Shown here: positions 58,598 to 64,000 of the stretch, in pieces
Position numbering within the stretch: position 1 is the first letter of the stretch
How the letters are laid out: each line of letters opens with the position of its first letter
Source: Thermosphaera sp.
GTDB lineage: Archaea > Thermoproteota > Thermoprotei_A > Sulfolobales > Desulfurococcaceae
DNA: 64,000 nt
Direction of reading: 5' to 3'
Assembly: GCA_038827615.1 (NCBI GenBank)
Contig: JAWBNK010000001.1
Location: 1,079,048-1,143,047 of the forward strand
Made by a program: the position numbers and the translations under genes
Notes under the pieces: generated by a model
What the model saw: the letters and a program-made list of their open reading frames with translations, nothing else
What the model was told of the DNA's origin: nothing
Database searches by the model: none

Positions 58598-59910
58598 AGA
58601 ATACTACAACAAGTATGTTTAAGCCTCTTCGTCTGTTTACACTGCTCACTTTAGCGCCAATAATTAATGTAGTTGTTTCAGGTGATAAAGTATATGTAGA
58701 TAAAGAAAAGAAATGTGTAACAATACTATTTAGTGGGAACATTACGAGTCGTCGTGCGGCGCATATTATGAAATTCCTCGAGATATTATCGCCTTGGATG
58801 AATTGTATAAACATTGTGGCAACACGCATTGAGAAAGAAGCAGTAATAGATTTCTCTTCATATCGTCGAGAACGATTTTCGGGAGGTCCTCAAGTAAGAT
58901 TCGTAATACTAGAACCCCAATTTAACTCTATTGAAAAGAAAAAGTCGTTATTAAAGGATATTGTTATTAGTCTAGCTCAGCTCCCAAGAATACGTGAATA
59001 CCTAAAGTGTGATGGTATTCTAATTACTGGCACAATAAACATAGCCAATGTTATGCTGTCACGTCTCTCTTCCTCGAAAAGCAGACTACTGGTCTTTGCA
59101 GGAGGTTTCAGCTATATGGGGATAGAAGCGAACTCGCTGAAGAATGCCGCAAAGAGATGTCTCATATATCTGATCGAATTCGTTCATACCTTACTAGCCG
59201 ATTATTTACTTATTGAGGCTCCTACAATGAGGAGGCATGTACCTTTTTCAAAAGTAACTAATGCTTTACTTAAAAATAAATTAATAGATTTCGCAAACCT
59301 ATGTGTCGAAGATTATTTCTTTCAAGACTGCGAAAAGTTTGAATCGAGAATATATGACATAGGATATGTTGGTGCACTAGAAGAGCGAAGATATATTAAA
59401 GAGCTCCTGTTAACTATGAAATATCTACCTAGGTTTCTCAATAAAAAAGTAAGAGTGCTGATAATAGGTGATGGACCTTTAAGGCATGTGGTAGAAAGTT
59501 TCGCAAAAAAATACAGAGACCCCGAAAGTGCTATATTTGTTGACTACATTCCGTCAGTTCCACGTTATCGATTACAAAACTATTATCGAAAAATAAAGAT
59601 ATTGGTCTTGCCCACTAGGAGCGACGGGCTTCCGAATACTATCATTGAAGCTATGGCAAGTTGTTGTACAGTTATTTCGACGGACATAGGTGGTATACCA
59701 AGCGTAATTGATAATAACGTTACCGGATTTATCATACAAAATGGGAACATCGTTTTAGAATTACTTAAACTAATAAAACAATTGTTCAGCAATGACTATA
59801 AAATAGCTAAAATTGGAACCAATGCTAGACAAAGAGTTTTAAAATCCTTTAGTAAAGTTCCAGTACAAATTAAATGGAAACATATACTAGATCTTGCTAG
59901 GAGGGCGTAG
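58594..59910 (+). CDS. Glycosyltransferase, GT4 family (4), divergent
   Basis: 438 residues from TTG 58594. The N-terminal domain is unusual: it begins with a hydrophobic segment (LRLFTLLTLAPIINVVVSG) and a VTILFSGNI strand, and lacks a clear acceptor GG loop. The donor domain is recognisable: IGYVGALEERRYIKELLLTM near residue 262, VLPTRSDGLPNTIIEAMAS near 340 and VISTDIGGIPSV. The hydrophobic start may anchor it at the membrane. Overlaps the next gene's open frame by 17 bases. Confidence 0.85.
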   Translation: MKNTTTSMFKPLRLFTLLTLAPIINVVVSGDKVYVDKEKKCVTILFSGNITSRRAAHIMKFLEILSPWMNCINIVATRIEKEAVIDFSSYRRERFSGGPQVRFVILEPQFNSIEKKKSLLKDIVISLAQLPRIREYLKCDGILITGTINIANVMLSRLSSSKSRLLVFAGGFSYMGIEANSLKNAAKRCLIYLIEFVHTLLADYLLIEAPTMRRHVPFSKVTNALLKNKLIDFANLCVEDYFFQDCEKFESRIYDIGYVGALEERRYIKELLLTMKYLPRFLNKKVRVLIIGDGPLRHVVESFAKKYRDPESAIFVDYIPSVPRYRLQNYYRKIKILVLPTRSDGLPNTIIEAMASCCTVISTDIGGIPSVIDNNVTGFIIQNGNIVLELLKLIKQLFSNDYKIAKIGTNARQRVLKSFSKVPVQIKWKHILDLARRA

Positions 59911-59914
59911 CGCT

Positions 59915-61135
59915 TTGAGGATAGTAGAAGTATCCACGAATCTTATTCCTTCTCCTCCCCTTAAGGGCGGAGCAATTGAAAGATTTGTTTTTAATATCTC
60001 AAAATCACTAGTAGCCTTAGGTTTAGAGGTTCACTTGATCTCTGTGAATAAGAAGCGCGGCATCAATAAAATAGATGGGATAATTAGGCACACTTATCCA
60101 AGAGAGATCTCTATTTTCGACGAAATAATAGATAAATCCATGTACAAGTTTAACCCTCATGCTAAGAAATTGAATACCAAGACGACGTTATACATCTATA
60201 ACATTATGTCATTCATTAAGGAGACATATGGTTCGATCGATGTGATCCACAACCATTCGTTAACAACAGCTGTCTCACCCATACTCTTTCAGAAGACTCG
60301 CTCTAAAAATACGCTGTTAATTATGCACCACCACAATGTTTCTCAACCAAATATGATTAACAAAGTAATTCTCAAACAATACGATTTACATTTAGCTGTA
60401 AGCAAGTACGTAAAGAATGAGATCATGAAAAGATTTAAGATACCTGCTGAAAAAGTTCTCGTTGTCTATAATGCCATCAACGTCAACAAGTATAAATGCT
60501 CAGACACAAAACAGTCTAAGTTAAGAGACTTATTTGGAATAGATGGAGATGGGGTTGTCCTATTATACGTTGGCAGAATAACACCTGAAAAAGGACTACA
60601 TCATTTAATAGAAGCTTTCAAAATAGTTCGTCGAAAGCTGTCTTCTACAAAAGTAAAGCTCTTTATTGTGGGACCCGTGGGCCAGTTTCATTCATCAAGT
60701 ATGAGGGATGTAGCTTATTTTCAATTCATCGAAAAACTTGTGTATTCATATGGACTGTATAACGATATAAAATACTTAGGACATTATGATGAAAATTCAA
60801 TACTAGACGCCTATACAGCCGCAGACGTAGTGATTGTCCCCTCCATATGCCAAGAAGCGTTTGGGCTTGTAATAATTGAGGCTCTTGCATCCTGTAAGCC
60901 GGTGGTTGCATACCCCGTAGGAGGGGTACCTGAAATACTTGAACCTTTGAACTACGGCTTTCTTGCTAAGTCGGTTTCGCCTATTGAGCTTGCGGAGGCT
61001 ATCATTAAGATTATTTCTAACTATGATAACGTGAACCTAGGGTATTTAAGAGAATACGTGGAAAAAAGATTTTCAATAGAATCCGTAGCAAAGAGATTAA
61101 AAACGATATTTGAAATGTATGTTAAAAATAAATAG
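59915..61135 (+). CDS. Glycosyltransferase, GT4 family (5)
   Basis: 406 residues from TTG 59915, with AGGAGG about nine bases upstream; TTG 59894 is in frame before that site. PSPPLKGGAIERFVFNISKSL carries the acceptor-loop GG, then DVIHNHSLTTAVSP and MHHHNVSQPN. Donor domain: LLYVGRITPEKGLHHLIEAF near 225, PSICQEAFGLVIIEALAS near 315 and VVAYPVGGVPEI. Homologous to the spore-coat/WaaG-like GT4 group. Followed after 13 bases by the membrane protein. Confidence 0.92.
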   Translation: MRIVEVSTNLIPSPPLKGGAIERFVFNISKSLVALGLEVHLISVNKKRGINKIDGIIRHTYPREISIFDEIIDKSMYKFNPHAKKLNTKTTLYIYNIMSFIKETYGSIDVIHNHSLTTAVSPILFQKTRSKNTLLIMHHHNVSQPNMINKVILKQYDLHLAVSKYVKNEIMKRFKIPAEKVLVVYNAINVNKYKCSDTKQSKLRDLFGIDGDGVVLLYVGRITPEKGLHHLIEAFKIVRRKLSSTKVKLFIVGPVGQFHSSSMRDVAYFQFIEKLVYSYGLYNDIKYLGHYDENSILDAYTAADVVIVPSICQEAFGLVIIEALASCKPVVAYPVGGVPEILEPLNYGFLAKSVSPIELAEAIIKIISNYDNVNLGYLREYVEKRFSIESVAKRLKTIFEMYVKNK

Positions 61136-61148
61136 TGAGGAACGCTAA

Positions 61149-62702
61149 ATGCTTAAAGGTCACACTTTAGCGATACTCTGGACATCGATCCTCTTACCAA
61201 CATTAATAGTGTGTTTCTATGAAATAACAGACAATTTTAACTATCGAACAGTAGCCTTCGTCAAATATTATCAAGATGCACTTTCTCTTCCTATTTATGA
61301 AGAGACCTCATTTAAAACCTCCATAGGTAGTGGTGTAAGGGTGCATCCTCTTCACGAACTTCACTTCTTAATAATTGAACGAATCTTGGGTTTGGACGCG
61401 AAAGTATATCAAAACTTTCCGCTGGGCATTGTATTGATAATTTTACTATATACTATGATACTGGCACTATGTAATCCATCTTCGTATACGATTAGAGCTC
61501 TCTATCTAGTTCCATTTATATCGTTTGTTTACACGTCTCCTCTTATAGGCACGTATATTCCTACCTATGGTTATATTTTGTTCCTATCACTGCTAATAGT
61601 TTTGTATAAACACTCTTACTACCAAAAATATAAGCAAAGTGATCTAATCGCTGGAGTAACATTAGTTATTGCCTTGAATTTTATCTATTACACGGCCTAT
61701 ATGTCTTTGATCTCCATTCTAGCCCTAAAGCTCGTGCTAAGCTTACTGTTAAGGAATAAATCTAGAGAGATCAGTCGTGATGCTATGATTTTGTCTATCC
61801 TTGTAATTCTTTTTTCTTTCAACGAGATACTATATGAGACAATAGAGAAGATTACATTGGGCCAGGGATGGGATTTTAGCCTTTATTTAGCTATTTCAAG
61901 GGTTTTAGGTAAGATGATGGGTAATATCGAGATAGAACAGGATCCTTATGTTTTTATAATGCGCATGAGTTGGTATTATTCCATTCTCAACATTGCCAGA
62001 GTCATATTTGTAGCTTTAATCACGACAGCATTTTTGCTCGTAGTTACTTTTAAACTTCTTGTAGACAAAAGGATGCTGTCTATCAATCAGGCTCTAGTAT
62101 TTGTTACAGCGATTTCAATGATGCCTATTGTTGTCATGATTATATACATCATTTATGGAGGTTATCCAAGGTACGATCTATTCTTCTTTGTTTACCCAAT
62201 AGTTGCATCGATAATACTGGCTAACTTTAAATTTAACAAACTCCGCAAAATCTTCATGGTATTGGTTATTTTAGCATCGATGGTATCTGCCTTAACCTAT
62301 ACGTTTTTTATAATGGAGGATAAAGTGGTACTTCTTCCCTATTCGTACAAAGATGCCAGTTATGTCTATCAATACCTTTCTCTATGTGATAGGACAAGCA
62401 AGATTAGAATTCTATCTGATTTTCGTACTCTTGGCATATTCACGGTATTATTGGCAGAAAACGGTGTAACTTTGCACCCGGTTTTCTTCAGCTCTGATGT
62501 TTATGATGCGCTGCTAAAAGGCGACATTACCAGTAAGGACGTAGATTTCATAATTATAAATAAGAGATTAGCAGATAGGCCTGTTACTAGTGTGTTTTGG
62601 AATTACTATCATCCCTTAGAACCCTTTATGGATAATATTACCCAAGCATACGAACTTGTATATAACGATAATTATCTCTATATAGTCTACCCATCTCGTT
62701 GA
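61149..62702 (+). CDS. Multi-pass membrane protein of the glycan operon
   Basis: 517 residues with about eleven hydrophobic spans. An N-terminal span is followed by a loop with FNYRTVAFVKYYQDAL and VRVHPLHELHFL, and the C-terminal 90 residues are soluble (DRTSKIRILSDFRTLGIFTV, FIIINKRLADRP). This topology fits a GT-C transferase or a Wzy-like polymerase, but no diagnostic motif is seen, so the function is open. It ends the operon and may use or move the glycan built by the upstream enzymes. Confidence 0.6.
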   Translation: MLKGHTLAILWTSILLPTLIVCFYEITDNFNYRTVAFVKYYQDALSLPIYEETSFKTSIGSGVRVHPLHELHFLIIERILGLDAKVYQNFPLGIVLIILLYTMILALCNPSSYTIRALYLVPFISFVYTSPLIGTYIPTYGYILFLSLLIVLYKHSYYQKYKQSDLIAGVTLVIALNFIYYTAYMSLISILALKLVLSLLLRNKSREISRDAMILSILVILFSFNEILYETIEKITLGQGWDFSLYLAISRVLGKMMGNIEIEQDPYVFIMRMSWYYSILNIARVIFVALITTAFLLVVTFKLLVDKRMLSINQALVFVTAISMMPIVVMIIYIIYGGYPRYDLFFFVYPIVASIILANFKFNKLRKIFMVLVILASMVSALTYTFFIMEDKVVLLPYSYKDASYVYQYLSLCDRTSKIRILSDFRTLGIFTVLLAENGVTLHPVFFSSDVYDALLKGDITSKDVDFIIINKRLADRPVTSVFWNYYHPLEPFMDNITQAYELVYNDNYLYIVYPSR

Positions 62703-63113
62703 AGTTAAAGTATAATTGATTCGTAATGAGAAAACGTATCAAGATACCCCACATATCAATATATCATATCTTCTCATATTCTCGTATTATAATCGGTAAT
62801 TCATTCTTCTCTACCTACATATCAGAACAAGTTTTCCAACCTAATCTCTACGTAGAAGTATGCTTTCGCGTTTATTTTATTCAGGTCTAAATCTAAATAT
62901 GTATTTCATAGAGGTTTTCGCTTGGTTATTTCTACGTTTTTCGATCTCGTGATACTGTATACGTGACCACGCCATCTTACACAATATTAAAAATTAAAAC
63001 TGTATATACCTCTACGTTGCGGCGTGCAGTCTGAATGTCTACCAACGTGAAGTATTGGCGAGAATAGATGTGATTAATGTGGCAAAATTATCCTACGACC
63101 TGAGTGAAAGCCG

Positions 63114-63198
63114 TCCGCTAACTAGACATTTTCGCTCTCCACGGATTCTGGTGCTATATCAATATCTCTTCTAACGCGTTAGATGACTCGTTAGCGGA
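63114..63198. repeat. Inverted repeat TCCGCTAAC ... GTTAGCGGA flanking a palindrome
   Basis: Nine-base arms at 63114-63122 and 63190-63198 enclose 67 bases. Inside, near the right arm, is the perfect 12-base palindrome CTAACGCGTTAG (63171-63182). All share the core CTAAC/GTTAG, so this looks like a cluster of related binding sites. Confidence 0.65.
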
Positions 63199-63271
63199 TT
63201 TCCTGATACTGGGCTAGAAATATTCCTAATAGACCTATGGAGTATTACACTTTACTACTCTAAAACCTTCA

Positions 63272-63380
63272 AAAACCTTATGAAAAGCTAAATTAAACAT
63301 CAAAAGCTGGCGGACTAGAACCAACTTCCTACATCAAAACTCATTAAAACCTCAAGAAGACTTGAATTAAAACCTTATGA
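63272..63380 (+). repeat. Direct repeats of AAAACCTTATGA
   Basis: Exact 12-base copies at 63272-63283 and 63369-63380, 97 bases apart, with shorter relatives (TAAAACCTTC at 63261, TAAAACCTCAAG near 63345). Not spaced regularly and without conserved spacers, so not a CRISPR array. Confidence 0.5.
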
Positions 63381-63508
63381 AGGTAGTTCGGAAAGCTTGA
63401 CCACAGGATCACTCACCAGGACCGAGAACTGCTAACGCACCACACAACTACCTCTCCGCTGTTTCACTCCTGCGGATAGTGCTATGTGTGATGGGTGTTT
63501 TATAATAA

Positions 63509-63520
63509 TTTTTATATAAC
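63509..63520 (+). promoter_or_regulatory. TATA box for the HTH gene at 63549
   Basis: TTTTTATATAAC centred about 30 bases before the GTG start, with a GGGTGG ribosome binding site in between. Confidence 0.55.
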
Positions 63521-63548
63521 GTATGCGTCTGTGTTATTGGGTGGTTGT

Positions 63549-64000
63549 GTGCCTAGGAGGAGGTACGACGATGCTGTGTTGAGGGAGAAAGCTGTTGAGT
63601 TAAGGGAGAAAGGGTATACGTATAGGCAGATTGCTGAAGTTCTTGGCTGTAGTACGTATAAGGTTTGGGAGCTTCTCTCCGGGTACTCAGAGGTTAGGTC
63701 TAGGGTAAAGCAGTTTGCTGACTTGTTTGGTCGGGTCGATAGGCTCTTAGCTCAAGTTAAGGAGCTAGAGGATCGGTTGGGCAGTATTAAGAGGTTAGGC
63801 CACGGGAACTTGCAGGATGCTGTGTTAGAGCTCCATAGGAGGGTTTCTGCTATAGAGCGTGAGATTGACACTCTCAGAAAGTTTGCTAAGATGAGGGTTA
63901 AGGGAAAGTACTCCTGTGTTCACGTGAATGAGAAGGGTTTGTGTGGGGTAATGAGGCTGAGTGAAGAGATATCTCAGCTGAGTGTTGAGGAGGTAGGTGG
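63549..64000 (+). CDS. HTH and coiled-coil protein (3' end outside window)
   Basis: 150 codons are visible from GTG 63549, GGGTGG five bases upstream, with no stop before the window edge. KAVELREKGYTYRQIAEVLG near residue 15, followed by CSTYKVWELLSG, is a resolvase-type helix-turn-helix. Then a long heptad-like coiled coil (FGRVDRLLAQVKELEDRL and AVLELHRRVSAIEREIDTL), and after it CVHVNEKGLCG, two cysteines and a histidine that may bind metal. I do not recognise the family; it reads as a DNA-binding regulator and could belong to the putative element. Confidence 0.7.
   Translation, partial: MPRRRYDDAVLREKAVELREKGYTYRQIAEVLGCSTYKVWELLSGYSEVRSRVKQFADLFGRVDRLLAQVKELEDRLGSIKRLGHGNLQDAVLELHRRVSAIEREIDTLRKFAKMRVKGKYSCVHVNEKGLCGVMRLSEEISQLSVEEVG

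Larger units (their letters stand above)
62703..63548. other. 850-base gene-free AT-rich region with palindromes
   Basis: No convincing coding frame on either strand: all are short and lack ribosome binding sites. It contains the repeats listed separately (palindromes 63171-63182 and 63114-63198, direct repeats near 63272 and 63369) and ends in the promoter of the HTH gene. Candidates are a regulatory region, a decayed gene, a non-coding RNA or a replication region of the putative element. Confidence 0.6.
51399..64000. mobile_element. Putative integrated element, left part (right end outside window)
   Basis: Inferred from int(N) abutting tRNA-Ser(GCT). To the right the gene content changes from informational core to a GalE-like epimerase, small orphan genes, an AT-rich glycosyltransferase operon and an HTH protein. 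I found no second copy of the tRNA 3' half and no int(C) on the minus strand before 64000, so either the element is longer than 12.6 kb or the right end has been lost and int(N) is a relic beside an unrelated island. Confidence 0.35.

Noticed and set aside
63261..63380. CRISPR-like repeats in the gene-free region
   Set aside because: Only two exact 12-base copies with uneven spacing; no repeat-spacer unit and no cas genes nearby.

Overview
The window is chromosomal DNA of a hyperthermophilic crenarchaeon, most likely of the order Desulfurococcales. Ribosomal proteins of archaeal/eukaryotic type (eS1, eS6, eS24, eS26, eS28, eS31, eL8, eL15, eL18, eL24, eL43), archaeal RNA polymerase subunits, the exosome, KEOPS, RNase P proteins, a 20S proteasome alpha subunit, SBDS, aIF2-gamma and aIF5B show the domain. 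The phylum and order rest on gene order, on BRE/TATA promoters about 26 bases ahead of the inferred transcription start, on GGTG ribosome binding sites with frequent TTG and GTG starts, and on intron-bearing tRNA genes. No rRNA operon, CRISPR array or insertion sequence was seen.

Layout. 1-3400: str-type cluster (uS12, uS7, EF-1A, uS10) with an inverted bifunctional-nuclease gene. 3490-12377: tRNA-Ser(GGA) with a 13-base intron, then the large uS13-uS4-uS11-Rpo3-eL18-uL13-uS9-Rpo10-uS2 operon running into a MEMO-like gene, type 2 IPP isomerase, a DUF2118-like gene and GluRS. 12400-19650: eL8, eS28 (inverted), eL24, aIF5B (inverted), eS6, aIF2-gamma, a PIN protein, Rpo7, Spt4, dephospho-CoA kinase, eS24, eS31. 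19695-24685: Kae1, Bud32, XTP pyrophosphatase, uS15, a degenerate RecJ/Cdc45-like protein, a Pcc1 paralogue (candidate Pcc2) and eS1. 24745-29902: GlmU-like enzyme, DUF2095, Obg/YchF-type GTPase, eL15, an RNA-binding exosome-linked protein, and RNase P proteins Rpp30 and Pop5. 29936-32460: a candidate C/D box sRNA, tRNA-Leu, an orphan DNA methyltransferase, a zinc ribbon and an SDR enzyme lie between pop5 and psmA. 32587-38165: the proteasome/exosome superoperon (PsmA, SBDS, Rrp4, Rrp41, Rrp42, eL43, Brix, Pcc1, prefoldin beta, DUF3194). 38255-51310: EF-2, tRNA-Asn with a 58-base intron, beta-CASP nuclease, NAC, DNA polymerase B, eS26, a cluster of RNA/protein methyltransferases, and two membrane proteins, at least one a GT-C-type glycosyltransferase.

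The informational core ends at tRNA-Ser(GCT) (51339-51423). Directly against its 3' end and antisense to it lies what looks like the N-terminal fragment, int(N), of an SSV-type integrase that is split on integration. From here the sequence becomes accessory: a GalE-like epimerase, hairpin-rich spacers, two small orphan genes, then a strongly AT-rich colinear operon (53286-62702) of five GT4 glycosyltransferases, a thymidylate-kinase-like protein, a nucleotidyltransferase-fold protein and a multi-pass membrane protein. An 850-base gene-free stretch with palindromes follows, and the window ends inside an HTH/coiled-coil/cysteine gene. The matching int(C) and second attachment site are not in the window, so the element's right end, if it survives, is beyond position 64000.

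The genes mostly serve translation, tRNA modification and RNA turnover. The right end looks like a horizontally acquired surface-glycan module next to an integration scar. Starts were assigned chiefly by GGTG ribosome binding sites 5-9 bases upstream, so several are shorter than the longest open frame.
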